In this document: positions 1-9,920 of the stretch, piece after piece | Layout: each line of letters opens with the position of its first letter | How positions within the stretch are numbered: the stretch's first letter is position 1 | Source of the DNA: an uncultured Caryophanales bacterium | GTDB lineage: Bacteria > Bacillota_I > Bacilli_A > RFN20 > CAG-826 | Assembly: GCA_946612115.1 (NCBI GenBank) | Contig: CAMOEI010000003.1 | Location: forward strand, 1-64,000 | Reading direction: 5' to 3' | Length of the DNA: 64,000 nucleotides | The notes under the pieces: model-generated | The model's database searches: none | Seen by the model: the letters and a program-made list of their open reading frames with translations, nothing else | What the model was told of the DNA's origin: nothing | Translations under genes and position numbers: made by a program

Positions 1-781
1 TTGTAATATTGATTTGTTCTTCTTTACTGATATAGGCCACTCCATCATTTCTTTGGAAACCATAATCTCCAAAGTTGGAATGGTTTCCACCTTCAATAAT
101 GACTTCTTTATAGTTAGTAGGGAAATTAGAAATATTCTCTTTATATTTTTTCTTATCAAGCACTAAGTCTTTAGTGCCATATATTGATAAGCATTTATAT
201 GAATCATTCAATTTTTTATTAGGATAACTGGCTAAAAAGATGATTCCTTTATAGGAAGTATATTTTGTTTTTGATAAATATAATGCCGCGGTGGTGCCTC
301 CTAAGGAGTGGCCCATCATATATAAATTATGATGTTTATTTAAACTTGCGACTTGATCCGCGGCATTCATATTTAATAATGGGAAATATAAAGGCATCTT
401 CATAAGGTAGACATCAATTCCCATATGGGCAATGTTACTACATAAAGGAGAATAGGCGACTGGATCAACTTTCGCGCCACTATAGAAGATGATTGCTGTA
501 TCATCATTATCTTTATTATCAAAACAATACCAATCTTGATTGATATTTAGATTAATCTCATCATCACCTTTTAAATAACTTTTCGCATTTTTACTCGCGG
601 GATAATTAAACGCAAAATAGCTAAGAACAAATAAGAAAGTTAATAGGAGTGATGAAAGTGGAATAAGAACCCCTTTCATCCATCCTTTCATCTTATGTTT
701 CTTATTTATTAATAAGATTATTAATATTGATATTGCTACCGCTAATAGAATCGCGAATAGAGAAATAAGAATATATTTCAT
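1..781 (-). CDS. Alpha/beta hydrolase, membrane-anchored (partial, C-terminus off the window)
   Basis: I translated this from the ATG at 781; it is still open at base 1, giving about 260 residues. Two hydrophobic stretches lie near the N-terminus (about residues 3-25 and 38-56), so the enzyme is probably anchored with its catalytic domain outside. The nucleophile elbow GHSLGG is present, and near the end the sequence EGGNHSNFGDYG matches the catalytic-histidine region of the Abhydrolase_5 family (PF12695). The acid is probably in the YGTKD segment. The substrate cannot be predicted. The gene is divergent from the flavoprotein gene at 888. It has a good promoter (TTGAAT, 16 bp, TATAAT) with the ATG only 8 nt after the -10 box and no ribosome binding site, suggesting a leaderless mRNA. 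Confidence 0.8.
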   Translation of the reverse strand, partial: MKYILISLFAILLAVAISILIILLINKKHKMKGWMKGVLIPLSSLLLTFLFVLSYFAFNYPASKNAKSYLKGDDEINLNINQDWYCFDNKDNDDTAIIFYSGAKVDPVAYSPLCSNIAHMGIDVYLMKMPLYFPLLNMNAADQVASLNKHHNLYMMGHSLGGTTAALYLSKTKYTSYKGIIFLASYPNKKLNDSYKCLSIYGTKDLVLDKKKYKENISNFPTNYKEVIIEGGNHSNFGDYGFQRNDGVAYISKEEQINIT

Positions 782-789
782 ATTTGTAT

Positions 790-817
790 ATTATAGTGAT
801 TGAATAATTATATTCAA
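790..817 (-). promoter_or_regulatory. Promoter of the partial hydrolase gene
   Basis: On the minus strand TTGAAT (817-812) is followed after 16 bp by TATAAT (795-790). The start codon begins 8 nt further on, so the expected transcript starts within a few bases of the ATG. Confidence 0.6.
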
Positions 818-887
818 TTGTTATCTAGAATTATATTTTGCGACAAAAATAACCTTTGTAATATCATAATAGTGGAGGCAGTTACAT

Positions 888-1508
888 ATGAAAGTATTGA
901 TTATTAATGGTAGTCCACGTCTAAATGGTAATTCATCGAGATTAATTAATGAGATGATTAACATCTTCAATAAAGAAGGTGTGGAAGTTGATAATTATCA
1001 AATAGGCCCAAAAGCTATAAGAGGCTGTATGGCGTGTAACTATTGTTATGAACATAAGGAATGCGTCTTTAAAGATGATGTTAATGATTTAGCCAAAAGA
1101 TTTGAAATCGCTGACGGCTTAGTGATTATCTCCCCTGTTTATTATGGCTCTGCGAATGGTTCTATCATTTCTTTACTAGATAGACTATTCTATAGCTCTC
1201 ATTTTGATAAACGCTTTAAAGTAGGTGCTGCCTTTGCGATTGCAAGACGTGCAGGCACCACAGCGACATTTGATGAACTAAATAAATATTTCACTATTAA
1301 CCAAATGCCAATCGCCTCAGGTAGATATTGGAATAATGGTTTTGGTCGAGAACAAGGTCAAATCGAAAAAGATGATGAAGGACTACAAAACGCAAGAGTA
1401 GTAGCCCGTAATATGGTTTTCTTAATGAAAGCCATTAAAGACGCAAAAGAGAAATATGGTCTACCAGAAAAAGAAGAAACGACATATACCCATTTTATTA
1501 GAAATTAG
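888..1508 (+). CDS. NADPH-dependent FMN reductase family / iron-sulfur flavoprotein
   Basis: A 206-residue flavodoxin-fold protein. The N-terminus MKVLIINGSPRLNGNSSRL is the FMN phosphate-binding loop of the FMN_red family, and SPVYYGSANG is the second flavin-contact region. Cysteines 47, 50, 53 and 59 form the CxxCxxC(x5)C cluster motif typical of iron-sulfur flavoproteins of anaerobes, so a 4Fe-4S cluster next to FMN is likely. Such proteins carry out two-electron reductions in the cytoplasm; the acceptor is unknown. A strong GTGGAGG site precedes the ATG, and a terminator follows 22 nt after the stop, so it is probably monocistronic. Confidence 0.88.
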   Translation: MKVLIINGSPRLNGNSSRLINEMINIFNKEGVEVDNYQIGPKAIRGCMACNYCYEHKECVFKDDVNDLAKRFEIADGLVIISPVYYGSANGSIISLLDRLFYSSHFDKRFKVGAAFAIARRAGTTATFDELNKYFTINQMPIASGRYWNNGFGREQGQIEKDDEGLQNARVVARNMVFLMKAIKDAKEKYGLPEKEETTYTHFIRN

Positions 1509-1530
1509 CGGATTGATATTACACTAGTAT

Positions 1531-1556
1531 GAGCTCCTTCATTGGAGCTTTTTTTA
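1531..1556 (+). terminator. Rho-independent terminator
   Basis: AGCTCC (1532-1537) pairs with GGAGCT (1544-1549) around a 6-nt loop and is followed by a run of T. It ends the flavoprotein gene. Confidence 0.85.
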
Positions 1557-1758
1557 TGAACAGCACAACTGGATTACTGTACTTGGATTGTCACGTTTTT
1601 GATAGTTGGTAATACTAGCGTATTAAGTAGACAAACATATTCCCTGATACATGGGGTACCTACGATTGTTAATTTAAAATATAATTTTTAGACAATATCT
1701 GGCGAAACATGTTTTTGAATTATTGAACGTGCTGTTCATGGGATTATTTTTGGTTATT

Positions 1759-1767
1759 TGCTAAAAT
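1759..1767 (+). promoter_or_regulatory. Extended -10 element before the DUF4238 gene
   Basis: TGCTAAAAT is an extended -10 box (TGn plus TAAAAT). The ATG at 1778 starts 11 nt later with no clear Shine-Dalgarno site, so the mRNA leader would be only a few bases. The rest of 1557-1777 shows no gene. Confidence 0.4.
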
Positions 1768-1777
1768 AAGAGCGACT

Positions 1778-3259
1778 ATGAAAAACCATTATATTCCGCA
1801 ACTTATTATTAATAGATTTTCTACCGCATTAAACGTCTTTAATTTAGATACTGCAGAAATAAGAGAGAAAAGACCTTCAAACAAGATTTTCTTTACAAAA
1901 GATATTTATACAGATGAAGTCGAGAATTCTTTAAACGTTCATCTAGAAAGGCCATTTAGCTCACTTTTGAAACGAAAGCTATTGAGCGATGGCGAAATTG
2001 AAATCACAAGAACTGATTTGATGCTCATTAAGAAGTATATGTTTATAGCTTCAGTCAGGTGTCAGGATCTTGAGCACTTTTGTTCTTTGCTTTGCTCACT
2101 AGAGCACAATGCGGATTTATTTATTAAAACCGTTGATTTAGAAGGCTTTAAAAGAAAGCAATTAAAACATTCCAAAGAAATGTTAGAGACAATGAGCAAG
2201 TATGATTTTTTTAACCAACAAATGCTGGCGTTGACTGAGTTCGATTATAAAAATGCTTTAACTCCTTACGAGTTATTTAATGATGAGAGACTGTCTATAG
2301 AAATGGCAGTCTGGGCATGCTCATTCTATTTTTCTTATGTAGCATTTTGGGATGCTTCCGATGATGGTGAGTTTGTTTTAAGCGATGCCGGAATCGTATC
2401 TGAATATGAAGGTTTCCATCTCATAACTGGTGGATTAGATATATCAAAAACAAGCTATCTTTTATATCAAATGGAAAATGATAAGAAGAATGGCTCTGCT
2501 TATATTAGGCCTCTACAAACATGCTCTATAATGTACGAAAATTATGATTTATTTAATATTTCTTCAAATAGGTGCATTGTTGCTATTAATCCATTCTTTA
2601 GACTCTATGATTCAAAAAGCAGAAATGGACATTTTGAAAAAGATGGTTCCTTTGTTGAAAGCATATTGAAACAACCTGAGATTTGGCCGGCAATCATTCA
2701 AAACAAGGATTTATTTGAAACCCCGTTAACCAAGTATATCGTCCATGATTTTTATCTTCCTGAAGATTTGTTTGTTTACAAGCCAAAGAAGCTAAACACT
2801 AAAGAAATGATATATGTAAACTCTCTTCTTATTAACGAATCTAAATATTGGATTGGCTTTAATGAACCCTGTAAGGTTTTCTCTTCATTTGAATATTGCC
2901 TTGAGCATGAATCACAGTATCAATCTGTGACATCAGCAAAACAGCCTTTAGAAAACATAATTACTAATTATGCTAACAATCTTATGAATAGTAAGTTTAC
3001 CGCCATTATTAAGTGGTGTTTAGATAATGGCTGTAAAACAGAAAAAAATGTTTTGGTATTATTCCAAGAATTAACAGACGACATATTTAGAGACTTTAAT
3101 TCAAATATTTATATTTACAATTACTATCTAAAGCATTATGACGAGGCATATAACCTTACCCAGTTAGACTTTCTGGGTGGTGGAGACAAACAAAAGAAAA
3201 TGGAATATTTGGTGGCTGGCTATAATCGATTATTGGCCGAGCGTGGTGGAAAGATATAA
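1778..3259 (+). CDS. DUF4238 domain-containing protein
   Basis: A 493-residue soluble protein. Its N-terminus, KNHYIPQLIINRFS, matches the hHyvPqfyLrnF opening of DUF4238. Members of this family are uncharacterised, often single genes beside restriction or other defence loci. The middle part has a long helical segment (about residues 85-150) and a conserved-looking patch SDDGEFVLSDAGIVSEYEGFH, which in DUF4238 proteins follows a D-x-P-type motif. No membrane segment or signal peptide is seen. It stands alone, 187 bp before the restriction-modification/Wadjet operon on the same strand, which fits a defence-island passenger. Function unknown; an immunity role is inference from position only. 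Confidence 0.7.
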   Translation: MKNHYIPQLIINRFSTALNVFNLDTAEIREKRPSNKIFFTKDIYTDEVENSLNVHLERPFSSLLKRKLLSDGEIEITRTDLMLIKKYMFIASVRCQDLEHFCSLLCSLEHNADLFIKTVDLEGFKRKQLKHSKEMLETMSKYDFFNQQMLALTEFDYKNALTPYELFNDERLSIEMAVWACSFYFSYVAFWDASDDGEFVLSDAGIVSEYEGFHLITGGLDISKTSYLLYQMENDKKNGSAYIRPLQTCSIMYENYDLFNISSNRCIVAINPFFRLYDSKSRNGHFEKDGSFVESILKQPEIWPAIIQNKDLFETPLTKYIVHDFYLPEDLFVYKPKKLNTKEMIYVNSLLINESKYWIGFNEPCKVFSSFEYCLEHESQYQSVTSAKQPLENIITNYANNLMNSKFTAIIKWCLDNGCKTEKNVLVLFQELTDDIFRDFNSNIYIYNYYLKHYDEAYNLTQLDFLGGGDKQKKMEYLVAGYNRLLAERGGKI

Positions 3260-3411
3260 AAGCACTTTACACTGGGATAAAATGCTGTTTGAAACAGATT
3301 CAGTTCTAGAGTTGGTAATGCGGTTCAATTTTAAATGGTGAATGGCCTCGATTAATTACGCAATAATAATGAATCCATTCTTAACTACAAGTAGATAAGA
3401 ACTACTAATTA

Positions 3412-3420
3412 TGGTATGAT
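3412..3420 (+). promoter_or_regulatory. Extended -10 element heading the defence operon
   Basis: TGGTATGAT is an extended -10 box. A transcript starting near 3427 would carry about 20 nt before the ATG at 3447. No convincing -35 box lies at the usual distance. This is the only promoter-like site I see before the seven-gene run to 16949. Confidence 0.4.
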
Positions 3421-3446
3421 ATTACCCAATCAGAGCATTTTACTGT

Positions 3447-4418
3447 ATGAGTAGTCACATTGATTTTAATGAAACGGAAACAAATAGAGAAATAATGTCT
3501 ATTCTTTTAAGCGATCGTACGACAAATAAAAATATAATGTGGTGTACTAGTGACTATTCAAAAAATGGAAAATCTTATCTTCCTGACAGCGAAATACTTA
3601 TAGAGAATATTACCGGAAATAATCAAGATATCATCAAACCTAGAATATCTAAACTCAAGAGTGAAAAAAGGCAAAGAAGCAAAGACATGGCAGAGGTTTT
3701 CACCCCATCATGGATTTGTAACAAACAAAACAATCTTGTTGATAATAATTGGTTTGGGTATATTGGTGCTTTCAACGATGAAACTGAAAATGGGTGGATT
3801 ACGAAAGATAAAGTAATTTTTCCAGAAAACAGAATGTGGAAATCATATGTTGCAGAGCAAAGGATGGAGATTACATGTGGTGAGGCTCCTTATTTGACCT
3901 CTAGATATGACACAACAACTGGTGAATATATTGAACCAAAAAACAGAATAGGTTTATTGGATAGAAAATTGAGAGTTATATCAGAAAACGCTCTTTCAGA
4001 TGAAGAATGGATCGATAGCGCTTTAATAGCGTTAAAAAGTATTTACGGATACGAATTTCAAGGCGATAGTCTTCTCATTGCTAGAGAGAATCTTTATTTA
4101 ACTTTTTGTGATTATTATGCTGACAAATTTGGAACAGAACCGTCATTAGACTTACTTAAAATGGTGGCAACAATTATCAGTTGGAATTTATGGCAAATGG
4201 ATGGGCTTAAAATGGTAGTGCCTAATTCTTGTGGCATTAGAAAAAACATCAAAGTAACTATTTTTGGAGATGAGGAAACTTTTGAAGATTGTGAAGGATG
4301 CTTAAAAAATGATATTCACAGGCACAACGGTCTTTATTGTAAGGTAATGGATTGGGAAAAAGAAAAGCCAATCGAATTTATTAAATTGATGAAAGGCAAT
4401 GTTTATGGCGGATTCTAG
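3447..4418 (+). CDS. Restriction endonuclease subunit M-like protein (methylase-related partner)
   Basis: A 323-residue protein of the family usually labelled restriction endonuclease subunit M. Near residue 78 AEVFTP resembles the GEFFTP motif X of N6-adenine methylases, and further on EITCGEAPYLTSRYD looks like a variant of the SAM-binding motif I (DPACGSGxFL). There is no NPPY catalytic motif. The C-terminal part contains the family signatures YGYEFQGDSLLIAREN and IISWNLWQMDGLKM. It overlaps the next gene, so the two are probably translated together and act as one restriction-modification complex. I infer a SAM-binding or specificity role rather than independent methylation. Confidence 0.72.
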   Translation: MSSHIDFNETETNREIMSILLSDRTTNKNIMWCTSDYSKNGKSYLPDSEILIENITGNNQDIIKPRISKLKSEKRQRSKDMAEVFTPSWICNKQNNLVDNNWFGYIGAFNDETENGWITKDKVIFPENRMWKSYVAEQRMEITCGEAPYLTSRYDTTTGEYIEPKNRIGLLDRKLRVISENALSDEEWIDSALIALKSIYGYEFQGDSLLIARENLYLTFCDYYADKFGTEPSLDLLKMVATIISWNLWQMDGLKMVVPNSCGIRKNIKVTIFGDEETFEDCEGCLKNDIHRHNGLYCKVMDWEKEKPIEFIKLMKGNVYGGF

Positions 4419-7400
4419 TTTGCTGGACAAAATTATTGTTGGGCGTGTCATTCCTCATATCTATGCCTTTTCGACCAACACTATCCCTAACTATCTTAAG
4501 GTTGGAGATACATATCGTTCTGTTGATGAAAGATTGAACGAGTGGAAAAGATATTTTAGTGACCTTACTCCTGTTTTTAGTAGAGAAGCAACTGTTAGCG
4601 ATTCTGTGTATTTTAGAGACTATTCTCTTCATAAATTTTTGACTGATGAAAAAGGAAAAATACGTTTACTTCCTTCTTCTCCTGATTTTCCAACAGGAAT
4701 CTATTATTCAAATGAATTTTTTAAGGATGTTATTTCTCAGGAATTAGACGAAGGCATTGAAGACATCGCTGATGATTATAATAAATCTGGCCATAAATAT
4801 GATTTTTATGACATAAATAAAAGACTGCCAAAGCCATTCGTCTATGCTAGGACTGAAGATTTTAAACCTAGACCAAACCAACAAGAAACAATAGATAAAT
4901 TCTTGTATGCGATAAAACATGGCAGAACTAATTTGTTAATGTATGCCGTCATGAGATTTGGTAAATCTTTCACTTCTATGTGTTGTGCCAAGGAAATGAA
5001 AGCAAAATGCGTTGTGGTGGTTACTGCAAAAGCTGATGTCGAGGATGAATGGAAGCAAACGGTTGAAACTCATAAGTCTTTTGCTGATTATAACTTCATC
5101 ACATCCAAGGAATTAAGAAGAGACAATAAAATAATTAGCAAGTGCCTTGGCCTTGGTCAAAAGGCTGTAGTGTTTCTGACGTTACAAGATTTATGTGGCA
5201 AAGAAATTAAAGAAAAACACAAAGAGTTATTCGGAAAGAAAAAGTTTATAGATCTTTTAATCGTGGATGAAACTCATTTTGGTGCAAGAGCAGATGAATT
5301 TGGATTAGTCCTTAAAGAAGATGAAAGGGATATCAATGTTTCAGACTACTCAAAAGAAGAAATTACTTCAAGTGAAGCGGCTGAGATTTATAAACATTTA
5401 AATCGCAAAATAACTCTCCATCTTTCTGGCACACCATATAAATTGCTAATGGGTAGCGAATTCACTAAAGAAGACATAATATGTTTCTGTCAATTTTCAG
5501 ACATAATCCAAGCACAAGAAAAATGGAATAGTGAATGGCTTCTAAAAGATATTTATGATGATAAAAAGTGCGAAGAGTTTGGAAAGAAAATTGGTGATCC
5601 TGTTAGAGAATGGGATAATCCATACTTCGGTTTTCCAAAAATGATTCGTTTCGCTTTTAATCCTAATTCGAGTACCCAACAAAAATTAGCAGAACTAGAA
5701 AAACAAGGATACACATTTGCTTTTTCAAGATTGTTTAGACCGAAGTCGATTAAAAAAGTTGACAGCAACGAGCACAAACAATTTATTCACGAAAAAGAAA
5801 TATTAGACTTATTTAAAGCCGTTGATGGAAGTAAAGAAGATAGTAATATTTTTCCATTTTTGAACTATGAAAAAATACAAAAGGGGAAAATGTGCAGACA
5901 TATGGTTATTGTTCTTCCATATTGCGCTTCATGCGATGCTCTTGAACAATTACTGATTGACCATGGTAGCGAATTTATACACCTTAAGGATTATGAAATA
6001 ATTAACATTAGTGGTGTTGATAATACCAAAAGATACAAAGTACACGAAGTGATCAACAAAATTAAAGACTGTGAATTGCAAGACAAGAAAACAATTACAT
6101 TAACTGTCCAGAGAATGCTAACTGGTTCTACCGTTAGAGAATGGGACACTATGATTTATCTAAAAGATACTGCATCTCCTCAGGAATATGACCAAGCCAT
6201 TTTCAGATTGCAAAATCAATATGTTACTTCAGCTTTGGATGATAAGACTAATGAGGTGATAAAAATTGATTTAAAACCTCAAACACTATTGGTTGATTTT
6301 GCTCCTAATAGAATGTTCTATATGCAAGAAAAGAAAGCACAAATTTACAATGCAAACGTTGATAAAAGTGGCAACAGTAAATTAGGAGAACGAATAAGAG
6401 AAGAACTTAGAATATCGCCTATTATTGTGCTTAATAAAGACAAAATGGATATTGTCGAAGAAACAAATATTTTAGAAGCGATTTCAAATTACAACATGGA
6501 TAAGGGTATTAGCGAGGAAGTATTGGAAATACCAATTGACTTATCTGTGTTAGAAAACAAATCTCTTTTAGAAGTTTTTTCCTCTGAACAAGAGATGAAT
6601 TCTAAAGCCGGAATTGAGACAAAAGCCGGAAACGGAAACGAAAGAGAACTCGACGTTAATGATGAAACTTCTGAAAGTGGTAGCAACAAAAAAACAAATA
6701 AAAAAGACAGTACAATCAATCCAGATGATGAAAAGATCGTATTGGCGAAAAAGATAAGAAATTATTATAGAAGAATACTTTTGTTTGCATTTTTGACTAA
6801 ACAAAAAGTTATTTCTCTCGAAGATATTATTAAAGTTATCGATAGAGGAGAAAACGCTAGGATTTCAAACAACATCGGCTTAAGCAAAAACATATTGAAA
6901 ACCCTTTTGGGTAGTTACAAAGATTTATTCGCTTTGAGCAGTCTTGATTACAAAATACAAGATATTAATTCTCTTTCTCTTAATGCCGCTTTATCTCCAG
7001 ATGACAAGATCAATATAGCGATTCAAAAATTTGGAAAGTTAGGAGAAGCTACAGTAGTTACTCCTACGAAGATTTGTGATGATATTGTCGGATTATATGA
7101 AAGTAATTATCTAAAGGCATGCTTAAATAACGGTTTGAAAGTACTTGATATTGCTAGTGTATGTGGAGAATTTGCTGTATCTTTTTCAAAACGTTTGAAA
7201 AGTATTGGCTTTTCAAACAACGATATAAGCTCTTTTATCTTTTCTATTCCAAAGAGTAACGTTTGTTATGAATTAACTAGAAAAGTCTATGAAATGTTGG
7301 GTTTGAATATTGATTGCGTCGCTGAAAAGTTTAATTCATATTCATGCATACAACAGGATATTTCTCTGGATGATGTAGCGAAAAGAATAAGAGCAAATGG

Positions 7401-8496
7401 CAAATTTAGACATAATGATTTAAAAAAGGAGAGTGGTAGAATGATTAAATTTGGAGCTATTGTTGGCAATCCGCCATATAACGAAATTGTTGAAAAAGAC
7501 GTAAAAAATTCAACTGCCTCAAAGCAATTATTCCCTGCTTTCATCGAGCTGAGCGTCAAATTACAAGCCACTTTTGTTTCTTTGATTACTCCTTCACGAT
7601 GGTTTGTTGGAGGTGAACAAGCTGGTTATTTCCCAAAACTGAGATCCTTTTTTAAAGAGAATAACCATATTTCAAAATTAATTCACTACCCTAATCATAC
7701 CGAAGTATTCAAGGATGTTAATATTACAGGAGGAATTAGTTACTTCTTATACGACATCAATTATGACGGCAATGCAAAAAACACGGAATTTATTATTATA
7801 AACAACAATGTATCCTCTTCTGAAATTAGGCCTTTATTCGAACCGGGAGTCGATATTGTATTTGCGAATAGTCAGCACTATGCAATTATGAAAAAGATTA
7901 CTGACCATCCTGCTTTCTTGCCATTCAATAAAATAATAGGGGAATGGAATTCCTTTGGGATTGTCGGAAAAAAGACAGTGCTACTTCCTATTTCATCTGA
8001 CACCTATTTCGACAACTCCATTCGTTTGCAGTGTGCTTATGAAGAGAACAGATATGTTTCAGAAGATAAAATTACAAAAAATATGGATATAGTTAAGTCT
8101 TGGAAAGTTTTCACATCCAAAGGAAATGGTGGTGCTGGAACATTATATGATGGTAAGCAAGTAAATATTATTGGGAAATCATATTTGGCCGAACCATTGA
8201 GTGCATGTACTGACTCCTTGATACCGGTTGGTAAATTTTCTACAAAGGCGGAAGCAGAATCGGTCCTAAAATATATGAAAACTAAGTTTTTGAGGTTTAT
8301 GGTCGGAATATTAAAAGTTTCTCAAAATATATATCAAAATGTTTATAAACTAGTTCCAATGCAAGATTTCTCAAGTAAATCTGATATTGATTGGTCGCTT
8401 CCTGTATCAGATATTGATAAGCAGCTTTACAAAAAATACTCTTTGACTGAAGAGGAAGCACAATACATTGAAGATATTATTAAACCAATGGTGTAG
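4405..8496 (+). CDS. Restriction-modification fusion: GIY-YIG-like nuclease, SF2 helicase, Eco57I-type N6-adenine methylase
   Basis: About 1363 residues; residue numbers here count from a start at 4399. ATG 4405 is preferred because AAAGG lies 8 nt upstream, but 4399 is possible. Residues 14-55 (HIYAFSTN, LKVGDTYRSVDERLNEW) resemble a T5orf172/GIY-YIG nuclease. Residues about 150-640 are a superfamily 2 helicase: Walker A variant RFGKS near 188, DETH near 290, LSGTPY, and motif VI QAIFRLQNQ. After a charged linker (about 730-780) comes an N6-adenine methylase with motif X-like GEATVVTP, motif I-like LDIASVCGEF near 917 and catalytic NPPYNE at 1024. The last part is probably target recognition. 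The layout recalls single-chain type ISP/IIG enzymes. Modification by the methylase and translocation plus cleavage by the rest is inference. Confidence 0.82.
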   Translation: MADSSLLDKIIVGRVIPHIYAFSTNTIPNYLKVGDTYRSVDERLNEWKRYFSDLTPVFSREATVSDSVYFRDYSLHKFLTDEKGKIRLLPSSPDFPTGIYYSNEFFKDVISQELDEGIEDIADDYNKSGHKYDFYDINKRLPKPFVYARTEDFKPRPNQQETIDKFLYAIKHGRTNLLMYAVMRFGKSFTSMCCAKEMKAKCVVVVTAKADVEDEWKQTVETHKSFADYNFITSKELRRDNKIISKCLGLGQKAVVFLTLQDLCGKEIKEKHKELFGKKKFIDLLIVDETHFGARADEFGLVLKEDERDINVSDYSKEEITSSEAAEIYKHLNRKITLHLSGTPYKLLMGSEFTKEDIICFCQFSDIIQAQEKWNSEWLLKDIYDDKKCEEFGKKIGDPVREWDNPYFGFPKMIRFAFNPNSSTQQKLAELEKQGYTFAFSRLFRPKSIKKVDSNEHKQFIHEKEILDLFKAVDGSKEDSNIFPFLNYEKIQKGKMCRHMVIVLPYCASCDALEQLLIDHGSEFIHLKDYEIINISGVDNTKRYKVHEVINKIKDCELQDKKTITLTVQRMLTGSTVREWDTMIYLKDTASPQEYDQAIFRLQNQYVTSALDDKTNEVIKIDLKPQTLLVDFAPNRMFYMQEKKAQIYNANVDKSGNSKLGERIREELRISPIIVLNKDKMDIVEETNILEAISNYNMDKGISEEVLEIPIDLSVLENKSLLEVFSSEQEMNSKAGIETKAGNGNERELDVNDETSESGSNKKTNKKDSTINPDDEKIVLAKKIRNYYRRILLFAFLTKQKVISLEDIIKVIDRGENARISNNIGLSKNILKTLLGSYKDLFALSSLDYKIQDINSLSLNAALSPDDKINIAIQKFGKLGEATVVTPTKICDDIVGLYESNYLKACLNNGLKVLDIASVCGEFAVSFSKRLKSIGFSNNDISSFIFSIPKSNVCYELTRKVYEMLGLNIDCVAEKFNSYSCIQQDISLDDVAKRIRANGKFRHNDLKKESGRMIKFGAIVGNPPYNEIVEKDVKNSTASKQLFPAFIELSVKLQATFVSLITPSRWFVGGEQAGYFPKLRSFFKENNHISKLIHYPNHTEVFKDVNITGGISYFLYDINYDGNAKNTEFIIINNNVSSSEIRPLFEPGVDIVFANSQHYAIMKKITDHPAFLPFNKIIGEWNSFGIVGKKTVLLPISSDTYFDNSIRLQCAYEENRYVSEDKITKNMDIVKSWKVFTSKGNGGAGTLYDGKQVNIIGKSYLAEPLSACTDSLIPVGKFSTKAEAESVLKYMKTKFLRFMVGILKVSQNIYQNVYKLVPMQDFSSKSDIDWSLPVSDIDKQLYKKYSLTEEEAQYIEDIIKPMV

Positions 8497-8498
8497 GC

Positions 8499-9920
8499 AT
8501 GGCAAATTTATTTGATATCATCAATCCTAATTTCTTTGGGGTACTAGCTGGAAGAAACAGAGTATCTAACTTTTTGTTGATTACAGAAGTATCTAGTTTT
8601 TTCGGTTCTCAAATTACTGTAGAGCGCAAAAGACTAATTGATTATATTGCTGAACAAATCAAGATAATGCATATTGAAGACGTTGGCGATGATGTGAATG
8701 AAGAATATTCATATGAGTTGTCTGGTCTCACAAATCAATATAATCAAAAGGCTACTATCTTTATCTCTTATCTAGAAAAAAGAGGATGGTTAGACAAAGA
8801 CAGAAATCCTGACTTTGTAGATATTGTTTCAAGAACTGATGCTTTCTTAGAGATTTTTGATTCTTTAATGAAACTTATTCAAGAAGAAACGGATGCTAAA
8901 GAACAATCTACCTCTTTATTATCTTTATATAGAAACATAAGAACTTTTGATTATAAAAATGCAACATCTTCTGTGGAAAGCATTGAGATTGCTTCTAAAG
9001 AACTCGAAAAATCAATTCTTTCAATCAATTCCAAAATAAAGAGGTTTGTTGATAAAACCATGTCAGACTCTTCTTTGGACGAAAAAGAAATTCTTAAGAG
9101 ATTGACTATTGATTATCAAAAGCTTTCTGCCTTTATTTCGTTCCATAATCTTTATACCAAGAATAATCCTAATAAATATCAAGTTGAAATAATCAATAAG
9201 ATTTATAGTTTGCAAGAAGAAGACATAATGAATCAATTGATTGATGACTATTGTAAGACCAAAGGCCTTAATGTTGAGGATGAGTCAGAAAGGTTTAAAG
9301 CTAAACGATACATAGAAACTGTATTTGAAGAAGTGTTGTCTCAAATGGAGACGATTGAAAAATCACTTTCAGCTATTGCTGGTAGAAACTATTCTTATAC
9401 ATCCAGTTCTGTTGACAGAATTAATTTCAGACTTAATAACGAAAGAGATATCAAAGGTGATATCAATAATCTCTTGAAATCTATTAAACAGTCTTCGCTT
9501 GGAGATGAGTTTGAAATTGATTTTGATTTTTATTCGTTTGACCAGACTGATAACAAATCACTCTTTACTGCAAGGGCTTTGTCCAAGATTGCTCCTAAAG
9601 AAACACCGTTTGTCAAACACGAAGTTAATCCAGAGGCCTTAGCGAGAGCTAAAGAATTGATAAGACAAAGAGAAATGTATTCAATCCAGGCTGTTAATAA
9701 ATTTGTTCTTGAACAGCTGGGTGAGAGAAATAAAATGTCTGCTAATGAGCTGTTCATAGACAATATTGAAAACTTTATTAAAATGATGCTCGTCCCTGTA
9801 TATAGCACAAATAGCGGCTCCTCTTACACGGTTAATAAGTTAAAGGACAAAACATTTGATTGCTTAAGATACATTGTTGATGATTACGAAATTATTAAAA
9901 AGGAAGGAGAAACAAGATGA
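8499..9920 (+). CDS. jetA: Wadjet anti-plasmid protein JetA (DUF5716-like)
   Basis: A 473-residue, mostly helical protein starting MANLFDIINPNFFGVLAGRN, matching the JetA/DUF5716 type of Wadjet (kleisin-like, MukF-related) subunit. It lies in the order jetA-jetB-jetC-jetD and overlaps jetB by 4 nt (ATGA). In Wadjet, JetA bridges the SMC-like JetC heads and binds JetB; the complex extrudes circular DNA loops and JetD cuts small circles such as plasmids. The start is 2 nt after the stop of the methylase-helicase gene, so restriction-modification and Wadjet genes share one transcription unit. The DUF5716-like JetA suggests Wadjet type II, but I cannot settle the subtype by eye. Confidence 0.85.
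   Translation: MANLFDIINPNFFGVLAGRNRVSNFLLITEVSSFFGSQITVERKRLIDYIAEQIKIMHIEDVGDDVNEEYSYELSGLTNQYNQKATIFISYLEKRGWLDKDRNPDFVDIVSRTDAFLEIFDSLMKLIQEETDAKEQSTSLLSLYRNIRTFDYKNATSSVESIEIASKELEKSILSINSKIKRFVDKTMSDSSLDEKEILKRLTIDYQKLSAFISFHNLYTKNNPNKYQVEIINKIYSLQEEDIMNQLIDDYCKTKGLNVEDESERFKAKRYIETVFEEVLSQMETIEKSLSAIAGRNYSYTSSSVDRINFRLNNERDIKGDINNLLKSIKQSSLGDEFEIDFDFYSFDQTDNKSLFTARALSKIAPKETPFVKHEVNPEALARAKELIRQREMYSIQAVNKFVLEQLGERNKMSANELFIDNIENFIKMMLVPVYSTNSGSSYTVNKLKDKTFDCLRYIVDDYEIIKKEGETR

Noticed and set aside
4381-4632. Open frames antisense to the large restriction, Jet, lipid and transporter genes
   Set aside because: They have no promoter or ribosome binding site, lie inside strong coding frames and read as low-complexity hydrophobic or basic sequence.
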